A stretch of 32,367 nt of DNA from Calothrix sp. MO_192.B10. GTDB lineage: Bacteria > Cyanobacteriota > Cyanobacteriia > Cyanobacteriales > Nostocaceae. Positions 1 through 7,591 of this stretch are shown here, piece by piece (the stretch's first letter is position 1; each line of letters begins with the position of its first letter). The position numbers and the translations under genes were made by a program. The notes under the pieces were generated by a model. It did not search any database. It saw nothing but the letters and a program-made list of their open reading frames with translations, and was not told the origin of the DNA. The stretch is from assembly GCA_030065055.1 (NCBI GenBank), contig JASJDS010000079.1:1-32367 (forward strand). The letters run 5' to 3'.

Positions 1-218
1 CACGTCTACGAGGCTAGTTCCTAACCCCGGCAGGTTGTCTGAATATCCACTTTTGGTTTGCTTTTAGTAACTACCGTGCCATTACAGCTAAACTGTGCGT
101 ATAGTTACTCCTAGTACTATACCACATAGAATTTGTTGGTTTGCTTACATCCCCACCTTTTAGAAGGATGGGGAATTACGCCAGATGGTTAACAATGGGA
201 TTCAGATATATCCCTAGT
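1..218. other. Left-edge intergenic DNA with a hairpin
   Basis: No open frame that looks like a gene is visible here. Positions 151-173 form a stem-loop: CCCCA-CCTT pairs with AAGG-(A)-TGGGG around a TTAG loop. It lies just downstream of the minus-strand DUF6464 gene, so it may end that transcript, although no T-run follows it. It could also be the right-end hairpin of an IS200/IS605-type element whose body lies left of the window; that is inference only. Confidence 0.4.
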
Positions 219-587
219 CTACATAATCTCAGATTCTGCCGTCTGATAATTGCGACAAGATTCACAAGGACCATCAGGATTAATGGCACAACGAATAATT
301 TCTGAATGGGCATTATAATTACAACTAGCATCACCAATTACCCAACGTCCATGGACTAAACTTTTCTCATCGGGACGTTTTGCTGACTGTACGTATAGAG
401 CAATTTTGTGTAAGCGGTAACGCCCCGATCTTAACTGGTATTTGTGACGACGTTCTAAGACAGCATAGGTTTTACCTTGAAAATCTAGATAATTTCCCGG
501 TTGGGGTGTCCAATCAAGCTTTGTACTTCCTAGAGACTGACGTGAATTGGTTAAAATCAATTCCGTTGGCAGAGAATCTGACTCCAT
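219..587 (-). CDS. DUF6464 family protein
   Basis: This 122-residue protein matches my memory of a conserved cyanobacterial family, DUF6464, of unknown function. No signal peptide or membrane segment is seen. The central part is rich in basic and aromatic residues (YAVLERRHKYQLRSGRYRLHK), and the C-terminal third holds four cysteines (DASC, IIRC, then PCESC) that could bind a metal; that is inference. It starts at an ATG at 587 and ends with TAG at 219-221. It is divergent from the HAD gene to its right, with about 170 bases between the start codons. Family assignment is from sequence pattern recognition without a search; biochemical role is unknown. Confidence 0.75.
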   Translation of the reverse strand: MESDSLPTELILTNSRQSLGSTKLDWTPQPGNYLDFQGKTYAVLERRHKYQLRSGRYRLHKIALYVQSAKRPDEKSLVHGRWVIGDASCNYNAHSEIIRCAINPDGPCESCRNYQTAESEIM

Positions 588-759
588 AAGTATTTGTAAT
601 ACGGCTTACATTACTTAGGATACTAGTACCGTTACGCGGAAATCAAAATACTGCTCTTTGGATAAAAGTATGATGGATATTTTTTCGATCGGAAATAATG
701 AAATTCAAGCCCCTAGCTTTAGACATGGGGTCAATCCAAAATCCAAAATCCAAAATAGA

Positions 760-1572
760 ATGACCGAAGACAATTATAACCGTGCGATCGTTGTTTTTGA
801 TATTGATGGGGTTATCCGAGATGTTGGCAATTCCTATCGCCGAGCCATAGCAGATACCGTAGAGCATTTTACCTCTGGAGCATATCGTCCCACATCTGTT
901 GACATTGACAACTTGAAGTCTGAAGGTATTTGGAATAATGATTGGGAAGCATCCCAAGAGTTAATTTACCGCCACTGGGAAACCCAAGGACAGTCCCGCC
1001 AGCAAGTGCAACTGAATTACAACGCCATAGTGGACTTTTTCCAAAGACGTTATCGCGGTACTGACCCCAACAATTGGACGGGATACATTTGTCATGAGCT
1101 GTTATTATTACAGCCAGATTACCTAGAACAACTGACTTTAGCGGGTATTGCTTGGGGATTTTTTAGCGGTGCACCTCGCGCTGACGCTAACTATGTGTTA
1201 GAAAATCGTTTGGGTTTGCACTCACCAGTATTAGTTGCGATGGAAGACGCTCCCGGAAAGCCAGACCCCACGGGACTTTTTGCCACTATTCGTTTACTGT
1301 CAAATGAGCTTGACAATATACCACTAGTAGTATACGTGGGAGATACGGTAGCTGACATGTACACCGTAGAGAAAGCGCGAAATATTCATCAAAATCTGAA
1401 TTGGGTTGGTGTGGGGGTTTTGCCTCCTCATGTCCAAGAAACAGCAACTAGAAGGGATGCTTACGCAGAAAAATTAAGGCAAGCTGGAGCAACCATAGTT
1501 TTGAATAATGTACAGGAATTAACACCAGCCCAAATTCAGCAGCTACAGGGGTCAGAATTCCCCTGTAATTGA
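760..1572 (+). CDS. HAD superfamily subfamily IA hydrolase (TIGR01548-like)
   Basis: A soluble phosphatase-like protein of 270 residues from the chosen start. All four HAD motifs are present: the nucleophile and acid pair D14/D16 in VVFDIDGV, the Ser/Thr motif in FFSGAP, the lysine K167 in PGKPDP, and the acidic motif GDTVADM (D195, D199). The longer frame opens at 658, but the 34 residues before M35 come from a TCCAAAA tandem repeat and have no HAD similarity, so ATG 760 is preferred. The substrate is not known; cyanobacterial relatives of this subfamily are often annotated only as HAD-IA hydrolases. A decayed copy of its 3' end lies at 7042-7185. A CCTTCTT tandem repeat follows the stop. 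Confidence 0.85.
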   Translation: MTEDNYNRAIVVFDIDGVIRDVGNSYRRAIADTVEHFTSGAYRPTSVDIDNLKSEGIWNNDWEASQELIYRHWETQGQSRQQVQLNYNAIVDFFQRRYRGTDPNNWTGYICHELLLLQPDYLEQLTLAGIAWGFFSGAPRADANYVLENRLGLHSPVLVAMEDAPGKPDPTGLFATIRLLSNELDNIPLVVYVGDTVADMYTVEKARNIHQNLNWVGVGVLPPHVQETATRRDAYAEKLRQAGATIVLNNVQELTPAQIQQLQGSEFPCN

Positions 1573-1573
1573 A

Positions 1574-1608
1574 CCTTCTTCCTTCTTCCTTCTTCCTTCT
1601 TCCTTCTT
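1574..1608. repeat. Heptamer tandem repeat CCTTCTT x5
   Basis: Five exact consecutive copies of the 7-mer CCTTCTT lie between the HAD hydrolase and the dehydrogenase. Short tandemly repeated repetitive (STRR) heptamers of this kind are typical of filamentous cyanobacteria. Confidence 0.9.
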
Positions 1609-1659
1609 CAACTAGGCATGATATGGTAGCTGGATATGGACAGAACCAAGAGGTAAGCA

Positions 1660-2706
1660 ATGCGAAAACGCAAAGCTCTGATTCTTCAGGCTCCTAGGGA
1701 GATATGCTTTCAGGAAGAGACACTCGAAGCTTTACAACCCCATCAAGTCCTTGTTCGCTCGGTTTTATCTGCTTTCAAACATGGCACTGAGATGACGGGA
1801 TATCATGGCTCGAGTCCTTTCCTCAAGAGAAACCTAGACCCAAAATTACGGATTTTCTTAGACAACACCGAGGATGCCTCCAGTATTCTTTACCCTGGCA
1901 CACTGGGCAACATGACAGTTGGTATTGTTGAGGAGGTAGGTAAGGATGTAAACTCTTTGGCAGTCGGAGACCATGTTTTTGGGTGGCTACCAGTAGCAGA
2001 TTGGCATGTAAGCTCTGCTGATGAGCTGTATCCCTTGGATGGATTAACACCTGAGCAAGCATTGTGCATTGATCCAGCCAACTTTGCCATCGGAGGAGTA
2101 CTTGATGGAGACATTCGCTTCCGTGAGAAAGTCCTGATCACAGGACTAGGGGCTATTGGTCTTCTAGCTGTTCAATATTGCAAACTGCACGGAGCAACGG
2201 TGTACGCTTCCTCCAGCTTTGCCCAGCGCCGCCAGCTTGCCCTTGATTATGGCGCAGACGTAGTTCTTAACCGGAAAGAGATCCCAGATTTGGGCTTAGA
2301 AGTTAAGCGGTTGACTAATGGGGGAGTTGATGCAGTGCTTGAATGCTCTGGGCGCTATATTCAACTCAAATATGCCATGCGAGCAGCCCGTCAGTGTGGT
2401 CGAGTTGTTTGTGTTGGCTTCTATTCCGGTGGTGCAAGTGACTTGAATCTGGGAGAAGAATTTTTCCATAACCGTCTCTCCTTACTGGCTTCCCTACCGG
2501 ATGATTACTGGAACAATCCAGTCCGGGGTGAGTCCCCCCTCTATGCTCGGGATCTCCATCAACTCATCATTCAAGATTTCAAGGCAGGACGTTTAAATAT
2601 TGAAGGGCTACTTGGACCAAGCTACCCGTTTAGTGAAGCCAAGCAAGCTGTAGAAGCTATTTCTCAGAATCCTACTGATGTGATTAAGGTTACTATTAAT
2701 TACTGA
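1660..2706 (+). CDS. MDR-family dehydrogenase lacking zinc ligands
   Basis: A 348-residue medium-chain dehydrogenase/reductase. The N-terminal GroES-like half includes the typical GIVEEVGKDVNSLAVGDHVF stretch (88-107), and the Rossmann half has the NAD(P)-binding GLGAIG at 162-167. The cysteine of the usual catalytic zinc site is replaced (FKHGTEMTGYHG around 39-50) and there is no four-cysteine structural zinc lobe, so this looks like a non-zinc member; the substrate cannot be told. AGAGG about 8 bases upstream supports ATG 1660. It converges on a Gfo/Idh/MocA oxidoreductase; such pairs occur in sugar or cyclitol metabolism, but the convergent layout means they are not one operon. Confidence 0.85.
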   Translation: MRKRKALILQAPREICFQEETLEALQPHQVLVRSVLSAFKHGTEMTGYHGSSPFLKRNLDPKLRIFLDNTEDASSILYPGTLGNMTVGIVEEVGKDVNSLAVGDHVFGWLPVADWHVSSADELYPLDGLTPEQALCIDPANFAIGGVLDGDIRFREKVLITGLGAIGLLAVQYCKLHGATVYASSSFAQRRQLALDYGADVVLNRKEIPDLGLEVKRLTNGGVDAVLECSGRYIQLKYAMRAARQCGRVVCVGFYSGGASDLNLGEEFFHNRLSLLASLPDDYWNNPVRGESPLYARDLHQLIIQDFKAGRLNIEGLLGPSYPFSEAKQAVEAISQNPTDVIKVTINY

Positions 2707-2793
2707 GGAAATAGTTTGTCAGGAATTTAGCTGACACCAAATCCGGGCTATTATTTTGTTTTGCACTACAAAAATCTTTCCCTCTCCTCATTT

Positions 2794-2816
2794 CCCTCTC
2801 CTTAATAAGGAGAGGG
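2794..2816. terminator. Palindrome between convergent genes
   Basis: CCCTCTCCTT and AAGGAGAGGG form a 10 bp perfect stem with a 3-base centre in the 161-base gap between the convergent dehydrogenase and oxidoreductase genes. It could act as a two-way terminator, though no clean T-run follows. The same AAGGAGAGGG module with a nearby GGTGAGGTTTT recurs near 8500, so it is also a dispersed repeat. Confidence 0.45.
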
Positions 2817-2867
2817 ATGTCCGCTTTTGTCAGGGTGAGGTTTTGTGTTTTATTTCATCTTAAATCC

Positions 2868-3917
2868 TTAATTAAAGCAAATTTGCTTTCCAGTCTCTGC
2901 ACTTTTATAGATTGCATCAATTAATTGCATCACCTTCACCGCCTCACTCCCATTAGCCATGTGGGGTTTATCGTTGATGATGGCATCAACAAAATAGTAC
3001 ATGGAGGTAGGACATAGTTTCGGACTCACATGATCGATACCCAGTGTGTAAGAAATGCCATTTGACTCATAAAAAGTTTGGGCATTAAATGTATATCCCT
3101 GGTTAATATTTTGTTCGAGGATACCTTCTTTTTGACCCAGCAATCTATATTCAATTAAATTACTCTCGGATATATTTGCAGCCCAGCTCACTTGGAACAT
3201 CAGGTTAGCATTGTTCTTAAACTTCACCAGGGCTTCAACTGTATCTTCCACATCAAAAGATAAACCAGATTCTTTGGCAACTTTTTGGCAGACGTAATCG
3301 TGAGTAGAAGCAGTAACCGAGTCTATTTCTGGGAAATCCATTAACCACAAAACCTTGTCAAGACAATGCACACCAATATCAATGAGAACCCCTCCTCCAG
3401 ACATTGATTTATTGCCAAACCACCCACCAAACTGAGAAAATCCACTAATATTACGTAACCAATGACAAGAGGCTGAATATATATCTCCGACTAAGCCTGC
3501 ATCTATCCGTTGTTTAATGGCAACAGATTGGGGAATGAATCGGTAGGAGTAATTCACCATCAACCGTTTACCTGTTTCTTCCGATTTACGATGCATGGCA
3601 ATTGCTTCTTCTGCATTCATGCCAATGGGCTTTTCACACAATACATGTATTCCTTGATCTAATGCCAAAATCGTCATGTCTTTATGAAAGCGGTTTGGCG
3701 TTGCAATACTAACAATATCTAGTTTCTCCTTGGCAATCATTTCTTCATAGGATTCATACCTCGCATCAATACCATACTGATTACCAATGGATTCCAGCTT
3801 CTCAATTTCCTTAGCACAAATTGCCTGTATCTCAGTATTGGGGTGTGTCAGGTATCCATCAATGTGTTCTTTTCCCATTCTCAGGCCAACGACACCAATT
3901 TTTAGTTTGTGATTCAT
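2868..3917 (-). CDS. Gfo/Idh/MocA family oxidoreductase
   Basis: An NAD(P)-dependent oxidoreductase of 349 residues, normal for the family. The N-terminal Rossmann strand is KIGVVGLRMGKEH (5-17), followed by the family hallmark CEKPIGM with E95-K96-P97, and the catalytic region GGGVLIDIGVHCLD with D180 and H184. Substrate unknown; family members oxidise sugars, inositols or related compounds. The frame stays open upstream to 4115, but that extension is encoded by a small inverted-repeat mobile element (3973-4165), so ATG 3917 (MNHKLK) is chosen because the Rossmann strand begins right after it. No strong ribosome binding site is seen. The mobile element sits about 55 bases upstream and may have altered the promoter. 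Confidence 0.85.
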   Translation of the reverse strand: MNHKLKIGVVGLRMGKEHIDGYLTHPNTEIQAICAKEIEKLESIGNQYGIDARYESYEEMIAKEKLDIVSIATPNRFHKDMTILALDQGIHVLCEKPIGMNAEEAIAMHRKSEETGKRLMVNYSYRFIPQSVAIKQRIDAGLVGDIYSASCHWLRNISGFSQFGGWFGNKSMSGGGVLIDIGVHCLDKVLWLMDFPEIDSVTASTHDYVCQKVAKESGLSFDVEDTVEALVKFKNNANLMFQVSWAANISESNLIEYRLLGQKEGILEQNINQGYTFNAQTFYESNGISYTLGIDHVSPKLCPTSMYYFVDAIINDKPHMANGSEAVKVMQLIDAIYKSAETGKQICFN

Positions 3918-3972
3918 ATGAATTTGAAGGTTGAGTAATTTTTTAACTTCGAGGGCAAAAGAAACACTATTC

Positions 3973-4165
3973 GGTGTTGCTGAATCCAAGTATGAATTAA
4001 GTTCGCGCCAAGAACCCATTAGACACCGTTCGACGAAGTCGTTCTCGAAGGGTAGGTGGCTTCCCGTAGACACGCAGTGGCTTCGGTGAAGGGCAGGGTA
4101 GGCACAAAGAATCATTCTTCAATAATATCGAACAATGTAAATTCATACTTCCATTCAGCAACGCC
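3973..4165. mobile_element. MITE family A, copy 1 (GGCGTTGCTGAAT ends)
   Basis: A 193-base element with inverted ends: GGTGTTGCTGAATCCAAGTA at 3973 and, reverse-complemented, GGCGTTGCTGAATGGAAGTA at 4165. A perfect 7 bp target duplication ACTATTC flanks it (3966-3972 and 4166-4172). No transposase is encoded. The inner DNA contains cyanobacterial CTTCG-type palindromic modules. A second copy of the same family lies at 24561-24942, in reverse orientation by its inner sequence. It sits upstream of the Gfo/Idh/MocA gene and creates a false N-terminal extension of its reading frame. Confidence 0.85.
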
Positions 4166-4369
4166 ACTATTCAAGTAAAAAGAAAAATCAAACACTGTCA
4201 AAGTGCGAAAATTCTCAGGGAAAACTATAATGCGAGTAAAATTATCATGTTTTAGTTGACTCAAATCTACTATTTCTTGATACCACAAGCAATAATTAAA
4301 CGTCGAAAAATATTCCTTAATCTTGAATAAATTTTGTTTTATTTTGGTAAATATATCTAAACAGCTTAC
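4112..4369 (-). pseudogene. Open frame without a start codon, cut by MITE
   Basis: On the minus strand a frame stays open from a TAA at 4370-4372 to a TGA at 4112-4114 inside the mobile element, 85 codons, with no ATG, GTG or TTG start near its beginning. The last part is element sequence. If the element and one copy of its 7 bp target duplication are removed, the frame joins the Gfo/Idh/MocA frame in phase (..FYLNS then VSFALEV..). This may be a remnant of a longer gene or of an upstream gene, or chance in AT-rich DNA. I do not recognise the protein sequence. Confidence 0.25.
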
Positions 4370-4817
4370 TTATCTCCTGCAAATTCATCTAGTCAAAATT
4401 CTCAGGCTAGATACAATTTTTTCAAATCATATCATGTTCAGCGATCGCTTAAAGTTAAATATGATTTTCATCCATTGATAGGAACAACTACTTTTGTTAA
4501 TAAATAAGTTAATACAATCATAGAACTTACGCAACTGGCATATTTTTTATGTAGGGGAGGCAAAATGCGGTGTAGATTTTCTGCCCGCATTATTGCCGTT
4601 GCGTGACGCTGCGATTATATTTGAACGTAGCAATCAGGCTTGCAACCTTACGCATCAACCACCGATTGTGACAATTGCGTAAGTCCTGTATAAGTTAAAC
4701 GTTCCCGCAGCTTATCAATTACGAATTATTCTGACACTTGGTGACACCGTCTCTAGCATGACGCCTACCTATAGTTAGAGGCATAGTGGCTTCTTTACAC
4801 ACGGGGTTCAAAAACCT
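4173..4817. other. Gene-free stretch with one mobile element
   Basis: Apart from the remnant frame and the element at 4521-4688, this AT-rich stretch has no credible gene. A GCGATCGC octamer (HIP1) lies near 4441. The segment 4689-4817 shows nothing I can identify. Confidence 0.6.
4521..4688 (-). mobile_element. MITE family B, copy 1 (CAGGACTTACGCA ends)
   Basis: A 168-base element in reverse orientation. Read on the minus strand it begins CAGGACTTACGCAATTGTCA and ends GCCAGTTGCGTAAGTTCTA. It is closely related to the copies at 17973-18098 and 19566-19690 for the first 90 or so bases, and carries about 45 extra bases near the other end. No clear target duplication is seen, in contrast to the other two copies, so it may be older. 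Confidence 0.75.
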
Positions 4818-5165
4818 TTAATAGCACTGTCGATATTCTGGGGGACAGTACCCTCCGGGACCCCGTGGACCATAGGGACCAGTTTGCGATGGATTTGTAG
4901 GTATGGGGCGAGGTCTAGGAATATTAGTATCTACACGTTGTGCTACCCACTTACCATTCTTGCAAATATATATGATACAGGGTTTGCCAATGGTTCTACA
5001 TCCACGGGGTTTTGGCTTTGGTTTTACACATGGTTTTGACATGTTGGAAATAGGTGTATTCCTGACTGGCAGTTGTTTTTGAGCCAGGGTAGGGGTGTTT
5101 GAGAGCAGGGGAATCAGGACTGCATTAAAGGCAAATGAAGAGAGAACTAAAAAACGAGTAATCAT
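4818..5165 (-). CDS. Small secreted Cys/Pro-rich protein
   Basis: A 115-residue protein of unknown function. It begins with a signal peptide (MITRFLVLSSFAFNAVLIPL, likely cut after TLAQ). The mature part has a basic, proline-rich cysteine cluster (KPCVKPKPKPRGC, then PCIIYIC and KNGKWV) and a Pro/Gly-rich tail ending GGYCPPEYRQCY; six cysteines suggest three disulfides outside the cytoplasm. ATG 5165 is preferred over the TTG at 5171 because AAGGAG lies 8 bases before the ATG. A second secreted-protein gene lies 51 bases upstream on the same strand with an equally strong ribosome binding site, so they may be co-transcribed. Confidence 0.65.
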   Translation of the reverse strand: MITRFLVLSSFAFNAVLIPLLSNTPTLAQKQLPVRNTPISNMSKPCVKPKPKPRGCRTIGKPCIIYICKNGKWVAQRVDTNIPRPRPIPTNPSQTGPYGPRGPGGYCPPEYRQCY

Positions 5166-5216
5166 CTTCAAAACTCCTTAGTGATTTGTGAACTTGATGA
5201 TTTTGCTTTTGTGGGT

Positions 5217-5594
5217 TTACTTACTAACCCATACACGGATAATTCGACCGTTCTTCTTCCCAGACTCAATATCGTAATCGATAGTCACATTTGTGTTGCG
5301 GAAAAAAGCATCTCTTAACACATCAAGCATTCCTTGGTGAACTAAGGCATTACTATCTTGACGGAGTTTGAAGCCAAATGCCTTACCTGGCTGGCTATTA
5401 AGACGAATAATAACTTCGGCATCAATTTGATCTGCTGGTGGACCATACTTTGTGCCGACATTATGTACGCGCAACAAAGTTAGTTTTCCGCTCGATTGCT
5501 TGATAGCACCTGCCTGTGCAGGAAGAACAAATGCTGTTGCAGATAACATCACAGCAATGGGAATACTTAGTAAACCTAGTCTTGAGAGTTTCAT
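5217..5594 (-). CDS. Small exported protein of unknown function
   Basis: A 125-residue protein with a clear signal peptide (MKLSRLGLLSIPIAVMLSAT, cut near VLPAQAGA). The mature part of about 95 residues reads as a compact beta-rich domain: KLTLLRVHNVGTKYGPPAD, then IDAEVIIRL, FGFKLR, a likely helix HQGMLDVLRDAFF, and closing strands VTIDYDIESG and GRIIRVWVSK. The pattern recalls small OB-like periplasmic folds, but this is only a guess. It starts at ATG 5594 with AAGGAG placed seven bases upstream. It is followed on the same strand by another secreted protein. No partner or pathway can be named. Confidence 0.7.
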   Translation of the reverse strand: MKLSRLGLLSIPIAVMLSATAFVLPAQAGAIKQSSGKLTLLRVHNVGTKYGPPADQIDAEVIIRLNSQPGKAFGFKLRQDSNALVHQGMLDVLRDAFFRNTNVTIDYDIESGKKNGRIIRVWVSK

Positions 5595-6318
5595 ATGTTG
5601 CTCCTTTATGGATATAAAAGTTTAGCTTTTGCAGCCTATAAGCTGAAATCCTATACGGTTGATTGATTCTGGTATCTGTCAACCTACTTGCGTCGTTTCA
5701 GCCAGTTCACGTTGAATAAACTTCTTTAACCCGAACTGACGTTAATCACGTAAACACATATTCCGTAGGTAAGTCCTGTGTAACTCCTCTTTTTGCGACC
5801 AATCCAAATCCAAGATTCAGTTTTATTTATTGCTGTCTGCTGGTAAATTTAACACCCCTTGCGGGAAGTCCCCTGGTGGAGTCTTCGGAACCGGGGGATG
5901 AGAGCAAGGGCAGAGACTTGAACTCATAACGAATATATGGGAAAATACTTATGGTCGTTGAAGGGGGGCACTGACTAAGAGGCCACCCTTTGGGTATAAA
6001 ATATGTACTCGGCAGAGTATGCCCTTCGGCCACGCTGCGCGAACGGGGAAGACGTGAACCTAGCTGGTTAGCCATTGCTGTAAATCCAAGGTAAACGTGT
6101 CAAAACAAAAATCAAACTGCCTTTGCTAGCCCTACGGCTGCGCGGGTTCCCCCTTGAGGGGATAAAGGCAGAAATGCCAGAGACGCTGTGTAAGACTCAG
6201 ACCGGATTTGGTTCCGGATACCCATTTTGTGGGATACCCAACGGAGCAGCGGCGAGTGAGACGCGTAAAGCCTACGGCATAGCTTCGCTTAACGCGGAGC
6301 GTGCGCGTCAGTGCTTAG
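5595..6318. other. Long repeat-mosaic intergenic region
   Basis: More than 700 bases with no credible gene. The part from about 5860 is a patchwork of GC-rich palindromic modules of the sort common in Nostocales, for example a CCCCTGGT...AACCGGGG hairpin near 5869-5897 and blocks such as GCCTACGGCATAGCTTCGCT near 6270. A stretch around 5910-5930, read on the minus strand, contains GAGTTCAAGTCTC, like a tRNA T-arm, but no cloverleaf could be built. Open frames here are made of repeats. Confidence 0.55.
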
Positions 6319-6347
6319 CCCCTAGTGTAGCGAAGCGAAACTAGGGG
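6319..6347 (-). terminator. Hairpin overlapping a stop codon
   Basis: CCCCTAGT (6319-6326) and ACTAGGGG (6340-6347) form a perfect 8 bp stem with a 13-base loop. The TAG stop codon of the minus-strand gene 6341-7024 lies inside the stem. It may terminate that transcript, or be the edge of a dispersed palindromic repeat that has supplied the stop codon. No T-run follows. Confidence 0.45.
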
Positions 6348-7024
6348 TACTTCACTTGAACTAGTTGATGAGAATTTGGATTGTACTGATAATTTCCAGC
6401 AGGGATTCCAATGTGGGGACTCACGCAAACATTGTCATTACTCAATCCACTGATAAATACAACTCCTGGGGTGCAGGAAATTTTAGTCCATCCCCACTTC
6501 GCTAATTTCTGAGCAATAGGATCTCCTGCTGGGGAAACTTGCGGAGGATTATTAGGCAAGGCGTTTGCTGTTTGTGTTTCTGGTGAAGTAGGTTGAGTCG
6601 GTTGAGAATCTGCAGGTGTATCTGAAGGAGTAGTTGTATTAGAAACAGTAGTTGTATTAGATTGATTATTTGTCTGAGCTATAGCAATATCCTTTTTGGC
6701 GTTAATGCGAGTTTGCTCAACTTCACCTTCAGTTGCGATCGCAGTTTTGATAATCTCACCAAGTGTAGTTATGATGAGTGGCGCAATTGATTCAGATGGA
6801 GATTCTGTTGTTGCATCTGTTTCAGTTGTTCCCTGAAGCTGAGATATTCTTTTGTCTAGATTTACAGAAGTTGTTTGAGCGTTTTTCTGATCAAAATTAT
6901 TTGGAACTAAAGTAGTGAAACTAAGATTTGATAGAGTCTTAATGGTTTCAGCCTGTGCCATTTGTTGACCCAATCCTGGTATCAAAAATACCACAGTTAA
7001 CATTGCTAAATACTTAAGCTTCAT
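6341..7024 (-). CDS. Secreted low-complexity protein
   Basis: A 227-residue exported protein of unknown function. The signal peptide is MKLKYLAMLTVVFLIPGLG with a likely cut after AQAE. Residues about 70-165 are low-complexity and rich in Thr, Ser, Gln, Asn and Pro, probably unstructured. A short C-terminal domain (about 168-227) is more ordered, with WGWTKISCTPGVVF, then NVCVSPH and AGNYQYNPNSHQLVQV, and two cysteines that could pair. AAAAGGAGA placed seven bases before ATG 7024 supports the start. The stop lies inside a palindromic repeat, so the last residues may be recent. Its upstream region holds a decayed HAD gene fragment. Confidence 0.65.
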   Translation of the reverse strand: MKLKYLAMLTVVFLIPGLGQQMAQAETIKTLSNLSFTTLVPNNFDQKNAQTTSVNLDKRISQLQGTTETDATTESPSESIAPLIITTLGEIIKTAIATEGEVEQTRINAKKDIAIAQTNNQSNTTTVSNTTTPSDTPADSQPTQPTSPETQTANALPNNPPQVSPAGDPIAQKLAKWGWTKISCTPGVVFISGLSNDNVCVSPHIGIPAGNYQYNPNSHQLVQVKYP

Positions 7025-7041
7025 GGCAATCTCCTTTTCAG

Positions 7042-7185
7042 AATCTGAATAGGGTTGATGTGGGGGTTTCGCCTCCTCACGTCCAAGAAACAGTACCTAG
7101 GCGCGATACTTACCCCCAGAGAAATTACTGCAAGCAGGAGCAGTGGCAGTTTTGAATAATGTGCAAGAATTAAGCGCAAATTCAA
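7042..7185 (+). pseudogene. Decayed fragment of a HAD-IA hydrolase gene
   Basis: This stretch aligns with the 3' end of the intact HAD gene in this window (about 1393-1540), at roughly 80 percent identity by eye. In the first frame it reads VGVSPPHVQETV-PRRD, like the intact VGVLPPHVQETATRRD. A 2-base insertion then shifts the frame, after which QAGAVAVLNNVQEL matches QAGATIVLNNVQEL. Only the last 48 or so codons remain; the 5' part is gone. It lies directly against the start region of the minus-strand secreted protein gene, so an old duplication and deletion joined the two. Confidence 0.8.
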
Positions 7186-7591
7186 CTGCTACTTGGGAAA
7201 TTGGTAAGGTATCTAAGTCTGAAAGCCAGATATATAGTTCTTTTTCTTCCTGACTCTTGTAGTTTGCATCTCTAACAAGAGTTATGCGTTACCCATTCAC
7301 TACCTTTATCCCCGAAGCAGAAGCGAGGAAATTTATATGCTCTGTTATATATAACGAAATTTCTCAGTAAGATATTCCGAAATTAACTAAAAAAGTTGTG
7401 TTGGTACATAAACAAAGAAAATTTTAAAACCTTTAATCTTCTGCCCTGGTTTGTAGGTAAATCTGCCAACTTAACTCCTTATAAATCCCTCACAAATATC
7501 AATTGCAGCGATAGGGAAATATGCCAATAGCTGAAAGTTAGGCTCACCATGAATGACCAGGAAAACTTGGCAATGAATGAGTTGAAGTTAT
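7186..7591. other. Upstream region of the sigma factor gene
   Basis: No gene is seen in these 406 AT-rich bases. A short frame at 7549-7641 (ATG, 30 codons, MNDQENLAMNELKLYD...) overlaps the start of the sigma gene in another phase; it could be a leader peptide or an old N-terminus, but nothing proves it is translated. Confidence 0.4.

Noticed and set aside
3918-4115. N-terminal extension of the Gfo/Idh/MocA protein
   Set aside because: Most of it is encoded by the mobile element at 3973-4165, and the Rossmann strand starts right after ATG 3917.
5895-5990. Possible degenerate tRNA on the minus strand
   Set aside because: A T-arm-like piece and a loosely matching acceptor exist, but the anticodon arm does not form a 5 bp stem with a 7-base loop and the D-arm pairs poorly.
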